A DNA stretch of 64,000 nucleotides. Source: Paraktedonobacter carboxidivorans. GTDB lineage: Bacteria > Chloroflexota > Ktedonobacteria > Ktedonobacterales > Ktedonobacteraceae. The position numbers were made by a program, and so were the translations under genes. Positions 51,230 through 59,796 of the stretch are shown here, piece by piece; the stretch's first letter is position 1, and each line of letters starts with the position of its first letter. Location of the stretch: assembly GCA_041156125.1 (NCBI GenBank), contig JBEVTI010000006.1, forward strand, positions 1 through 64,000. The letters are read 5' to 3'. The notes under the pieces were generated by a model. That model did no database searches. It was not told the origin of the DNA and saw only the letters and a program-made list of their open reading frames with translations.

Positions 51230-52909
51230 TTAATGTGTCGCGGTCTTCCAGTCAGCGATATCTGGATTCTTCTTATCGAAGAAGGGGCGGCGGCTACGTA
51301 CAATAGGCAGAGTCAGGAAGTTATAGGCCTTGGGCGGTGAGGCCGTATCCCATTCCAGCGTAAAGGCGTCCCATGGATCGCTGCCAGCCGCAGCGCCATT
51401 GCGCAAGGTCTGGATAAAATTCCAGAGGAAAACCATCACGCCAATCGCGATTAGAAACGCTCCCACGGTAGCCAGCAGGTTCATCTCGTTCCAGCCCAGG
51501 TCACCAGGATAGGTGTAGTAGCGGCGTGGCATGCCCAGCAAGCCAAGCATGTGCATCGGGAAGAAAGCCAGGTTGGCGCCAATCAGGAAGAGCCAGAATT
51601 GGATCTTGCCCAGCGTCTCGTTCAGCATCTTGCCCGTCATTTTGGGGAACCAGTAGAAAATACCGCCAAAGATCGCGAAAACCGAACCTCCAAAGAGCAC
51701 ATAATGGATATGCGAAACGACAAAGTAGGTATCAGTTACCTGGTAGTCGAACGGCACCACCGCTAGAGCTACGCCATTCAAACCGCCAATCAGAAACATG
51801 CCGATAAAGCCCAGCGCGAAGTACATTGGCACTTTCATGTTGAGCTTACCATTCCAGATAGTGCCGATCCAGTTAAAGATCTTAACAGCCGTTGGGATCG
51901 CGATCAGAGTTGTGCTGGTGGCGAAGAAGGCCTGGGCCACCACGGGCAGGCCGACCGCGAACATATGATGAGCCCAGACAGTAAAGCTCAGAAAGCCGAT
52001 AGCCACGCCCGACCAGGCCACAAAGGTATAGCCAAAGATCGGTTTGCGCGAGAAGACCGGCAGGATCTCCGAGACAATCCCGAAGGCTGGCAGAATAAGA
52101 ATATACACCTCAGGATGGCCAAAGGACCAGAAAAGGTGTTGCCACAGCAGTGGATCGCCGCCCGCGCCCGCCTGGAAGAAGTGCGTCCCGGCGTGGCGGT
52201 CCAGCAGAAGCAGGATAGACGCGGCAGTCAGGCTGGGCAGTGAGAAGAGCAGCAGAAACGCCGTCACCATCGTCATCCACACGAAAAGTGGCATCCGATT
52301 GATCGTCATACCAGGCGCGCGCATCTTAAAGATCGTGACCACAAAATTCAGCGAACCAGCGATCGACGAGATGCCCAGCATCAGGATACCCAGCGCCCAG
52401 AAATCCATATTCAGGCCAGGGGTACACGCAACGCCGTTGCCACATGTCACCTCAGTTAGAGGGGCGTAGCTAAACCAGCCAGCGTTGGGCGGCGCGCCCA
52501 CCAGGAAGCTGGAACTGAGAAACAGACCGCCAAATAACACGATCCAGTAGCCAAATGCATTCATACGCGGAAAGGCCATGTCTCGTGCCCCGATCATCAG
52601 CGGCACAACATAGTTGCCAAAGCCAGTTAGCATAGGCATCACGAAGAGGAAGATCATCGTCGTGCCATGCATCGTAAAGACTTCGTTATAGGTCGCGGCG
52701 TCCAGCACCTGCCCATTGGGAACCGCAAGTTGGGTTCGTACAAGCAGCGCCTCAACTCCCCCGACCAGGAAAAAGAAGAACGCGGTGAAGATATACATAA
52801 GGCCGAGCTTTTTATGATCGACTGTTGTAATCCATGCACCGACATAAGTTTCACTAAAGCGTTTGCGTGCTGCAACGCCTACGTCTCCAGCGGCAATGCG
52901 GGTTGCCAT
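51230..52909 (-). CDS. coxA: Cytochrome c oxidase subunit I
   Basis: The 559-residue catalytic subunit that reduces oxygen and pumps protons. Heme a/a3 and CuB ligands are in TMHGTTMIF, WSFGHPEVYILILPAFG and WAHHMFAVG, plus a late SHIHYVLFGG. At least 12 helices. ATG 52909 has GGAGG 8 bp upstream, better than the longer GTG 52957. Confidence 0.96.
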   Translation of the reverse strand: MATRIAAGDVGVAARKRFSETYVGAWITTVDHKKLGLMYIFTAFFFFLVGGVEALLVRTQLAVPNGQVLDAATYNEVFTMHGTTMIFLFVMPMLTGFGNYVVPLMIGARDMAFPRMNAFGYWIVLFGGLFLSSSFLVGAPPNAGWFSYAPLTEVTCGNGVACTPGLNMDFWALGILMLGISSIAGSLNFVVTIFKMRAPGMTINRMPLFVWMTMVTAFLLLFSLPSLTAASILLLLDRHAGTHFFQAGAGGDPLLWQHLFWSFGHPEVYILILPAFGIVSEILPVFSRKPIFGYTFVAWSGVAIGFLSFTVWAHHMFAVGLPVVAQAFFATSTTLIAIPTAVKIFNWIGTIWNGKLNMKVPMYFALGFIGMFLIGGLNGVALAVVPFDYQVTDTYFVVSHIHYVLFGGSVFAIFGGIFYWFPKMTGKMLNETLGKIQFWLFLIGANLAFFPMHMLGLLGMPRRYYTYPGDLGWNEMNLLATVGAFLIAIGVMVFLWNFIQTLRNGAAAGSDPWDAFTLEWDTASPPKAYNFLTLPIVRSRRPFFDKKNPDIADWKTATH

Positions 52910-52967
52910 GCGCACATCCTCCGATATCCAGGCGTGCGAGCTGCTAGAGCTCGACACGCATTATTTG

Positions 52968-54059
52968 CTAGGTCAGGCTTTCCAGGTAGGCTACTAACAG
53001 GGCAATCTCATTATCCGAAAGCTGGCCGATATTCATATCATTGCCCGGCTTAACAGTTGCAGGAGAATGGAGCCATTTATACAGGTTGCAGGAATTCTGA
53101 TCCACATGGGCAGTATTTCCCGAACCAGTTACCTGGCAGTATTTTGGGTCCCAGGCGAGTACACCGCCCGCGATCAGACGCCGCGAACCAAAGTGTGTCA
53201 GGTTAGGGCCTATCAACGTTTTAGCGTCATTGAAACTGGTCAGGTTCACACCCACAATGCCATGGCAACCGACGCACCCCTTACTCGTAAAGAGAGCTTT
53301 ACCAGCCTGTGCATTAGGATCACCGGAACTTTGCGCCGTCTGCTGCTGGCCAGTTAACCAGGTCTGATAGTCATTAGGTGTAAGCACTTTGACATAAAAT
53401 TCCATATTAGCGTGCTGGAGACCACAGAACTCTGTGCATTCGCCGCGGAAATAGCCTGGCTGATCGGCCTTAAACCACTTGGTGTTGTTGTGACCAGGCA
53501 CTACATCGGTTTTCCCGGTCAACTGCGGCACCCAGAAGCTATGAAGCACATTATCTGAGTGCAGGTCCAGGTGGACGATTGTACCAGTGGGTACTACCAG
53601 TTCATCAGCGGTGACAATATTCGCATTCTCGTAATCGAACTCCCACCACCATTGATGACCGACCACCTTCACATTCAATGCCTGGCCCGCGGGCTGGCTC
53701 AGGCCGAACATCGTGTAGATCGTCCCAATAAGCACCGCGAAGAGGAAGATAGAAGGCAAAACTGTCCAGATCAGTTCAACCGTATTATTGCCATGAATCT
53801 GTTTCGGCATCGGTGAGTTTGGCCGCTCGCGGAAGCGAATGATTGACCAGATGAGCAATCCTTCAACCGCTATAAACACAATTGTAGCAACAACCAGGAT
53901 GAACCAGAACAGTCCCGCTTCGCTAGCAGCTACCGGACCATCCGTATTCAAGATGGAAGGTGAATTTTCACCACAGGCAGCGAGAAGCAGCGAGGCAAGT
54001 AATAGAACGGAGAGGACCATACCCCAGCGTTTCACCCCGCGAAATATAGGCATCCTCAC
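52968..54059 (-). CDS. coxB: Cytochrome c oxidase subunit II with fused cytochrome c domain
   Basis: A 363-residue lipoprotein: signal ending in the lipobox LLAAC (Cys about 29), two helices, then the CuA domain with WWWEFDYEN and CTEFCGLQHANMEF supplying Cys, Cys, His and Met ligands. A C-terminal cytochrome c domain carries heme motif CVGCH (about residue 262). This is the caa3 arrangement, so electrons can enter without a soluble cytochrome c. It needs the ccm products for heme attachment. First gene of the operon. Confidence 0.95.
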   Translation of the reverse strand: MRMPIFRGVKRWGMVLSVLLLASLLLAACGENSPSILNTDGPVAASEAGLFWFILVVATIVFIAVEGLLIWSIIRFRERPNSPMPKQIHGNNTVELIWTVLPSIFLFAVLIGTIYTMFGLSQPAGQALNVKVVGHQWWWEFDYENANIVTADELVVPTGTIVHLDLHSDNVLHSFWVPQLTGKTDVVPGHNNTKWFKADQPGYFRGECTEFCGLQHANMEFYVKVLTPNDYQTWLTGQQQTAQSSGDPNAQAGKALFTSKGCVGCHGIVGVNLTSFNDAKTLIGPNLTHFGSRRLIAGGVLAWDPKYCQVTGSGNTAHVDQNSCNLYKWLHSPATVKPGNDMNIGQLSDNEIALLVAYLESLT

Positions 54060-54187
54060 TTCTCAATCTCCTAAAAAATTGATCATTGATGGACAATAGC
54101 GTCCTTGTTTGGAGTGACACTCTTTCCATTATCTGGTGCCAGTGTAGCCATGAGGCCCAAATCTGTACTTGCAATTCAGTGTAAGCA

Positions 54188-54204
54188 CCTTACAATGGCC
54201 TGAA
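54188..54204 (-). promoter_or_regulatory. OmpR-type direct-repeat motif, copy C
   Basis: TTCAGG-N5-GTAAGG on the minus strand, about 129 bp upstream of coxB. All 12 fixed bases match copies A and B, while the five spacer bases differ. Confidence 0.55.
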
Positions 54205-54329
54205 CAAGGGCAGAAAGGCTTTGCTGCGCCCTGTTCCAGCATCATATGTTCATCAGGTCATACTGTAACAGCTTAGTAGTGAGATGACAAGGGGAACTTA
54301 GTATGGCTGTGGGCCATAGGGGCCGGCCT

Positions 54330-54497
54330 ATAAGTCATCCCTGCTTTTGCAAAAGCAGGTCAAAACAGCTTTTGCCTCCCCGCCCTGGAGAAAAGCAGAG
54401 GTTTGGCACGCACAGCGCCCGCCAAACCTCTGCAAAACAAAAGGGGTGAGGAGTGCAATGCGCTCGTGCTGCTGAGAAAAAATCAGGCATAACTCAT
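54330..54497. mobile_element. Dispersed palindromic element (second copy)
   Basis: Bounded by ATAAGTCAT (54330-54338) and ATAACTCAT (54489-54497), degenerate inverted repeats. The left hairpin is a perfect palindrome, CCTGCTTTTGCAAAAGCAGG, where the 30.2 kb copy has A-T at the changed pair. A central hairpin with GCAGAGGTTTGGC arms is also shared. The element ends three bases from the stop codon of the methyltransferase gene. Confidence 0.65.
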
Positions 54498-54499
54498 AT

Positions 54500-55240
54500 T
54501 CAAGAAGTTTTCTCGCCGATAGTGACATACACTTCCCAGCGCGAGCTGCGCACGATCTCGGAGCGGCGGCTGAGGCCGGCTTGCGCGAGAGGGATAGACT
54601 GGCCAAAGGCAGCATTTTCAATGACGATAGTGGTGCAGTCCTGAGCCAATTCTTTAGTAGAAATAAGGCGTCGTACCGGATCTTGCTGCTGAGGTTGGCG
54701 TTTCTTGCGCGGCGTGAAGATCGTGCCGGGGCCATAGACCAGCATTTGCAGGAGCAGCAGGACAGGCTGGAAGAAGCCAACTGGCAGGAGAGTCGCGCCC
54801 TCGATGACGATCAGGCGTCCACCGGGGCGCAGGACACTCTCGACCTGAGCGATCGTTTCAGGATCGTAGATGTATTCTGCAGGAAAAGTGCTGACCACAT
54901 TGTCAAACGAATTGCTAGAGAAAGGCAGGTTCTGGGCTGAGCCCAGAAGGACCAGGGAGGGTGAACCCAGATGGCGGCGGGCCAGCGTCTCCCGCGCGGC
55001 GCGCGCCATTTCAGGCGCATGCTCCACAGCCTGGCAGGCGTAGCCAGCCTCCAGCATATCCCCCAGCAAGTCGCCCAGACCGCAGCCCAGTTCCAGGACA
55101 TCGTGGCCGCGCAAGCGCGGCAACACCTGGCGCTGCCAGGCACGCCACTGTCCCGCGAAAGGAACCGTACTGGCGAAACGATAGAGATATTCGTGGCGAT
55201 AAAGCGTCTCAAAAAGTGCTTTGCGCAGGTGTGGCGTCAT
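54500..55240 (-). CDS. SAM-dependent methyltransferase (type 11)
   Basis: A 246-residue class I methyltransferase. SAM motif I is DVLELGCGLGDLLGDML; the acidic residue binding the ribose is in AVEHAPEM; NLPFSSNSFDNVVSTF and VLRPGGRLIVIEG are the later motifs. Substrate unknown, perhaps a lipid or quinone. Its start overlaps the HAD gene stop by three bases. Confidence 0.88.
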   Translation of the reverse strand: MTPHLRKALFETLYRHEYLYRFASTVPFAGQWRAWQRQVLPRLRGHDVLELGCGLGDLLGDMLEAGYACQAVEHAPEMARAARETLARRHLGSPSLVLLGSAQNLPFSSNSFDNVVSTFPAEYIYDPETIAQVESVLRPGGRLIVIEGATLLPVGFFQPVLLLLQMLVYGPGTIFTPRKKRQPQQQDPVRRLISTKELAQDCTTIVIENAAFGQSIPLAQAGLSRRSEIVRSSRWEVYVTIGEKTS

Positions 55241-56241
55241 AACTTAGCTACTCCAGGAAAGATATCCAGAAGATCGGCCAGGTGAGAGATGACCCGATCA
55301 GGGCGAATTTCACCACGCCGGAACTGGTCAAGATAATCGCGGCTGGTATTAGCGCGAGCCAGAATATAATCATCGTCGGTAACGAGCATGCCTTTAGGCA
55401 GAGTTCCTGGCGTCTCCAGAGTTTCCCGGATCTGTGTATTAGCAGTATCTTCGCCAGGAAAGGCACCAGCAGCAGTCAACTGCTGAGATGCCTGGTTCTG
55501 CGCAGGTAGAGTCGCGGCGTGTTTTATCGCCCACGAGCTGAGCCAGGGCTTAGGTTTCCAGATCGCGCAGATGCCCAGCGGTTGAGCGCCCAGAATATCC
55601 GCGCTCAACGAATCTCCAATCATCGCGGTCTCCTGAGCAGTCACCTGCAGGGCATTCAGGGCATGCAAAAAAATCTGAGGATTAGGCTTACGAATCCCCA
55701 GATCGCCTGAGATCGCGATATGTTTGAGATCGAAATAATTAAGCAGGCCAACCAGGTGAAGGTCTTCGAGGAAGATCTCGCCGCCCCAGAGACGGTTAGT
55801 CACAATACCGAGCAGGTAGCCGCGTCGGCTCAATTCTGTCAGAGTGGGGTGAGTATCAGCGAAAAGTGGCCGTGAATTAAGGATGCGCACGCGCAGTGCT
55901 TCAAAGAGTCCTGTGCAGAGAGCATGATCGGCCTGTGTCACTCCCCAGTCCCGGAGGACGCTGGCGGCTGCCTGAAGTGGATCTGGCTCCAGCAGAGGAG
56001 CGCTACGAATAGCGGCGCGCACCTGGGCATCAAACGCCTGGCGTAGCAGGCGTCCTAAAGCGTGATTGTCGATCTGGGGCAGGAGTGTGGAAGCAATTTG
56101 CTGGTGCAGGAGGTCAACGGCGCGTTGATTAGACACATCCTCCAGCCTTTCCCAACTCTGCTGGCTCTCGCGATACCAGAGTGTATCGCCAAGATCAAAA
56201 AGCAAGCAACGAATCCTGTGTCCGACAAGAGTTTCTGACAT
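55237..56241 (-). CDS. HAD-superfamily hydrolase
   Basis: A 334-residue phosphatase-like protein. Motif I is LLFDLGDTLWY (DxGDT, with Gly in place of the usual third Asp position), motif II GIVTNRL, and motif IV MIGDSLSADILGAQ. Asp of GDT probably serves as the general acid. An extra C-terminal 100 residues are not part of the fold. The frame opens at TTG 56325; I prefer ATG 56241, which begins eleven residues before motif I. Confidence 0.82.
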   Translation of the reverse strand: MSETLVGHRIRCLLFDLGDTLWYRESQQSWERLEDVSNQRAVDLLHQQIASTLLPQIDNHALGRLLRQAFDAQVRAAIRSAPLLEPDPLQAAASVLRDWGVTQADHALCTGLFEALRVRILNSRPLFADTHPTLTELSRRGYLLGIVTNRLWGGEIFLEDLHLVGLLNYFDLKHIAISGDLGIRKPNPQIFLHALNALQVTAQETAMIGDSLSADILGAQPLGICAIWKPKPWLSSWAIKHAATLPAQNQASQQLTAAGAFPGEDTANTQIRETLETPGTLPKGMLVTDDDYILARANTSRDYLDQFRRGEIRPDRVISHLADLLDIFPGVAKL

Positions 56242-56349
56242 AGCTGGTAAGTTTACACCCTCTGCTTGCGCTCTGCCGACCTGCTTCCAGAGTGGAAAGA
56301 CGCAACCTTTGAGGGTTCCTTTCAATCGCTTTGCAGAAAGACCCGCGCG

Positions 56350-56411
56350 GCCCGTCCGTGCTTACTCTGTCAAGCAATGTGTATCGCTCTACAGCATAAG
56401 CACGGACGGGC
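56350..56411 (-). terminator. Hairpin downstream of clpP
   Basis: Arms 56350-56364 and 56397-56411 (15 bp, perfect) with a 32-nt loop. It follows clpP by 17 bp. Confidence 0.55.
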
Positions 56412-56427
56412 TTACCTGTCTTAGAGA

Positions 56428-57093
56428 CTAGCGGCTATTCTGGTCCTCGGAGCCGAGAACCTCGTCCACCAGTCCATACTCCACGCACTGCTGCGCGGTC
56501 ATATAATAGTTGCGGTCGGCGTCTTGCTGAATACGTTCGAGCGTCTGGCCACTGTGGTGCGCGATGATATCGTAGATGGTGCGGCGCAGGCGCAGGATCT
56601 CGCGCGCGGTGATCTCGATATCAGCTGCCTGGCCCTCAGCGCCACCAAGGGGCTGGTGGATCAGTACAGTCGAGTTCGGCAGGCAGTAGCGTTTGTCCTT
56701 CTGCCCGGCAGTTAGCAGAACAGCGCCCATACTCATGGCCATACCTACGCAGGTCGTTGAGACATCGGGCTTGAGATACTGCATGGTATCATAGATGGCC
56801 AGGCCAGCGTAAATTACGCCGCCGGGGGAGTTGATATACAGGCTAATATCTTTGGTCGCGTCTTCGCTCTGTAAGAAGAGTAACTGCGCTACAGTCAGAT
56901 TCGCGACATTATCATCAATAGGTGTGCCAATGAAGATAATACGCTCCTTCAATAGACGCGAATAGATGTCCATGCCACGTTCGCCGCGCGGCGTTTGCTC
57001 AATAACATTGGGAACGATAATCCCTCTGGGTTCCACCATATCACGGGTTTCCCGAATCCACTTGGGATCATTTGGATTGAATTTGCTACCCAT
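56428..57093 (-). CDS. clpP: ATP-dependent Clp protease proteolytic subunit
   Basis: A 221-residue serine protease subunit. The catalytic serine is in CVGMAMSMGAVLLTAG, the histidine in NSTVLIHQPLGG, and the aspartate in DADRNYYMTAQQ. An N-terminal extension of about 20 residues precedes the usual start VPNVIEQTPRGERGMDIYSR. It forms the Clp barrel with an AAA+ unfoldase coded elsewhere. Confidence 0.96.
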   Translation of the reverse strand: MGSKFNPNDPKWIRETRDMVEPRGIIVPNVIEQTPRGERGMDIYSRLLKERIIFIGTPIDDNVANLTVAQLLFLQSEDATKDISLYINSPGGVIYAGLAIYDTMQYLKPDVSTTCVGMAMSMGAVLLTAGQKDKRYCLPNSTVLIHQPLGGAEGQAADIEITAREILRLRRTIYDIIAHHSGQTLERIQQDADRNYYMTAQQCVEYGLVDEVLGSEDQNSR

Positions 57094-57439
57094 CTTTGCT
57101 GCCTTTCCAGGTGTATGCTAACAATTTGAGCGCGGTGAGCACTCCGCACGTTGCGTAGAGATTACCCGCACGCAACTCTGTTCAAATCGGTCGTGTGGCC
57201 AGAAGGAAGGCGCGTGTGTGTGTATCGTCTGACCACGGATCGAGTCATGATTGTTCCTCCCACGTACTTCGAGATGAGACTCTATCGGTAAAAAATGAAT
57301 GTGCAGAGGAACTCTGCTTTTGCAGAGTCGTGTACCGTTATGATAACACCTGGAAATGGCAAACGCAAGCATTCAGACGACGAATTTAGCAGTCTTTACT
57401 AAAGTCTGCTAAATTCGTCGTCTGCTTGCCTGACCATGA
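57094..57439. other. clpP leader and replication operon end
   Basis: Holds a 7-bp stem with a TTTT loop (57311-57328), the probable clpP promoter region, and a hairpin at 57365-57429. No CIRCE heat-shock operator was found. Confidence 0.5.
57365..57429 (-). terminator. Long hairpin ending the replication operon
   Basis: Main arms 57374-57392 and 57406-57424 are perfect over 19 bp; the centre pairs further (CTTTA/TAAAG), and GCAAG/CTTGC extends the base across a 4-nt bulge. It begins 11 bp after the stop of the DnaI-like gene. Confidence 0.7.
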
Positions 57440-59044
57440 TTACCCACGATGGGGATTATTGGGGCGATAATCGCGGGCCCGTTCAAGATTGAGGGTAGCG
57501 ACCAGGCTGATATCACTCAGGCGTGAGCGGATACGCTCATCGGTGGCCTGCAGTCCTCTAGGATTGGCAGTGATGACAGTTGGGAAGCCTGAATTGTAGC
57601 GATAGTTGAGCAGTTGAAAGAGCTTCTCGTTGGCCCAGGGTGAGCTCTGTTGCACGCCCAGATCGTCAAGGACCAGCATTTCGGCCTCACGCATGCGGGC
57701 GAAAAGCTGATCGTAGACCTCGTTAGAGTCGGGCGCGAAGGCTGCACGCAGGTGATCCAGCAGGTCGGGAACCGTGGCGAAGAGCACAACGGCTCCAGCC
57801 TCCAGACAGGCATTGGCGATTGCCGCGGCCAGGTGAGTTTTGCCACAGCCGTTGGGACCGATCAGCAGGAGCCAGCCATCAGGCGCTTTAGCGAATTCGC
57901 TCGAGATCTGGAAGGCTTCCTGCAGGCCAGGAACGCGCGAGTTGAAAGTTCCAAAGCGCTTGGACGCGAAAGCGCCAAGGTTCGAGATCTCCTGAAGTTG
58001 CTGGCGACGTTTGCGTTTGCGTTCCTGTTCTTTGCACTGGCAGGCCACGGCCTTGCCGAACTGTGGGTGGCCGAAAGGTACATTGTTGCGTAAGAAGCCA
58101 GCTCCTTTGCAGATCGGGCAGGCATTGGCCGCGTTATTGACCGTGATGGTGAAGTCCGCGCCTGTGTCGCGTGGAGTATCCGGCAGGATCGCCTGTTGCG
58201 GACGCAGAGCGCGCTGCTGCATCTCGCCAGGTAGCCGGGTAATATGCTGCTGAGATCTCAGCGGCTGCGTGGTGCGCTGTGGCGTTCGTGGTGAGGGCTG
58301 AACCGGCGCGATCTGGGGGTTCGCGGCTGGTACTGGCAGGCGTGTCTCGCGCATATCGCGTGTGATAGCGCCGCGTAGATTCTCTTGTGAGACGCGGTAT
58401 AGCTCGCGCGTGGCGAGTGGATCATGTTTGCCGTGTGCCTGAGCAAGCCGTTGCGCAGCCGGGCTCAGCTCTTGCGCGGGCGGACGTAAACCTGGATTAG
58501 TATCGCGTGAACGAGCGAGCGGAGGCATATACTCAGCCGCTTCCTCGTAATTAGAGGGATAGCGGTAGCCAGCCGCGCTTTCCCAGTCACCATAACGCAT
58601 ACCAGCGGTATCGTCGTTCCATTCCTCTTGAATATCCGCGGGCACGATAGTTGAGCGCTCGTCCTCTTCGTAGTAGTCGCCCGGCGCTGGCTCTATATAG
58701 TGATCTTGACGCGGGTAAGGGACGCGCTGGGGGCGCTGAGCGCCATTCTCGTAACTCGCGCGATTGAGCGGACGCATGGGAGATTGCATGGATTCTTCCC
58801 ATGTTTCGCCTCGCTCTGCGGGTGCATGCTGGGAGTGCTGGGAGTGCGGAGGCAGCGTGGAGCGCGAGCGGTATAAGCCGGGCGAGCGCTCGGGTCCACC
58901 CATGCGCCTGCTCTGACCAGACGAAAGCGGTGGCTCCGGCGCAGCCTGACGCTGGCCTGGATTGGATGCTTGCTGTGCTAAACGTTGCTGCGCGGACAGA
59001 TGTGGTACCTGCGCGCTTTTCATAATATTACTCAGGCGTTCCAT
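57440..59044 (-). CDS. DnaC/DnaI-like helicase-loader ATPase
   Basis: A 534-residue AAA+ protein. A long disordered, Arg/Gln/Pro-rich N-terminal half precedes a zinc finger (CPICKGAGFLRN...CQCKEQ, about 310-340). The ATPase domain (about 375-534) has Walker A LIGPNGCGKTHLAAAI, Walker B MLVLDDLGVQ, sensor TANPRGLQ and the arginine finger in DERIRSRLSD. It should load DnaB at the origin. ATG 59044 has GGAAGG upstream and the gene overlaps the DnaD-like gene by 13 bp. The N-terminal extension is much longer than in Bacillus DnaI. Confidence 0.86.
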   Translation of the reverse strand: MERLSNIMKSAQVPHLSAQQRLAQQASNPGQRQAAPEPPLSSGQSRRMGGPERSPGLYRSRSTLPPHSQHSQHAPAERGETWEESMQSPMRPLNRASYENGAQRPQRVPYPRQDHYIEPAPGDYYEEDERSTIVPADIQEEWNDDTAGMRYGDWESAAGYRYPSNYEEAAEYMPPLARSRDTNPGLRPPAQELSPAAQRLAQAHGKHDPLATRELYRVSQENLRGAITRDMRETRLPVPAANPQIAPVQPSPRTPQRTTQPLRSQQHITRLPGEMQQRALRPQQAILPDTPRDTGADFTITVNNAANACPICKGAGFLRNNVPFGHPQFGKAVACQCKEQERKRKRRQQLQEISNLGAFASKRFGTFNSRVPGLQEAFQISSEFAKAPDGWLLLIGPNGCGKTHLAAAIANACLEAGAVVLFATVPDLLDHLRAAFAPDSNEVYDQLFARMREAEMLVLDDLGVQQSSPWANEKLFQLLNYRYNSGFPTVITANPRGLQATDERIRSRLSDISLVATLNLERARDYRPNNPHRG

Positions 59045-59790
59045 GCTTGCCTACCTTCCGTTTCCCAGCGTCGCAAAATAGCATTGATATACTTCCAATT
59101 GCGTTTATTCCGCTGCACTGCTTCACTAAAAGCTGCCTCTATCCATTCAGCAGGATAGTTGTCAGCCGCGTCCTCTAGTTGACTGGCGATCATTGGTGTG
59201 AGCAGGCCGATATTCTGCTCGTATAATACAAAGATATTGGGTCGTTCTACATGTACCTGGGCGTGAGCCTTCGTCTGCTGCCCATGCGAACTCGCGCTCG
59301 CGTGCTGCACTACGCCCGCGCCGACTGCCTGCGTCTTCTGCTCGTCTTTTTCCAGCAGACTGGCAGGCACCATCTCGGCGCCCTGGAGTTCCTTGACAAT
59401 TTTTCGGCTGCGCGCCGTATTAAAAAAGTACCAGCCGATCACCTCTTCCTCACCGCTGATTTCACTCAGTAATTTAAGATGAATACGTAATAATGTTCCA
59501 CGCACCATGGCCTGCTCCAGACCGTGGCGTAAACGCTCTTCTGCTGGTCGAGGATCGCCCTGACGCTTGAGACCGCGCAATAATACTCGGTCTGCCAGTA
59601 ATTCACGATCGCTGACGCAACGTGGGTTCCCCTGTTTCTGTGCCAGCAGCCAGAAAAGATGAAGCGTGACCTTCAGTTCCGCCGTATCCTCGATTTCTGG
59701 CAATAAAACCGTAAAAAAGACCTCTGGCACCGGCACATAGGGATTCTTTCCCGATGGGAATCCGGTAAATCCTGTCATGACAAATAACAT
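59032..59790 (-). CDS. DnaD-like primosomal protein
   Basis: A 252-residue protein with a winged-helix N-terminus (FTGFPSGKNPYVPVPEVFF, then an LFWLLAQKQG helix) and a C-terminal DnaD/DnaB2 domain with YNPAEWIEA-like and NWKYINAILRRWE (the YxxxIxxW motif). In Firmicutes such proteins act with DnaI to place the helicase. It lies 6 bp after dnaB. Both ATG 59790 and ATG 59778 are possible starts. Confidence 0.82.
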   Translation of the reverse strand: MLFVMTGFTGFPSGKNPYVPVPEVFFTVLLPEIEDTAELKVTLHLFWLLAQKQGNPRCVSDRELLADRVLLRGLKRQGDPRPAEERLRHGLEQAMVRGTLLRIHLKLLSEISGEEEVIGWYFFNTARSRKIVKELQGAEMVPASLLEKDEQKTQAVGAGVVQHASASSHGQQTKAHAQVHVERPNIFVLYEQNIGLLTPMIASQLEDAADNYPAEWIEAAFSEAVQRNKRNWKYINAILRRWETEGRQAWNA

Positions 59791-59796
59791 CCTGCT

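Larger units (their letters stand above)
54060..54499. other. Region between coxB and the methyltransferase gene
   Basis: Holds the upstream control region of the oxidase operon, including motif copy C at 54188-54204, and a palindromic element copy at 54330-54497. No gene recognised. Confidence 0.5.

Noticed and set aside
57365..57429. Possible CIRCE/HrcA operator upstream of clpP
   Set aside because: The arms do not match TTAGCACTC-N9-GAGTGCTAA, and the hairpin lies at the end of the replication operon.
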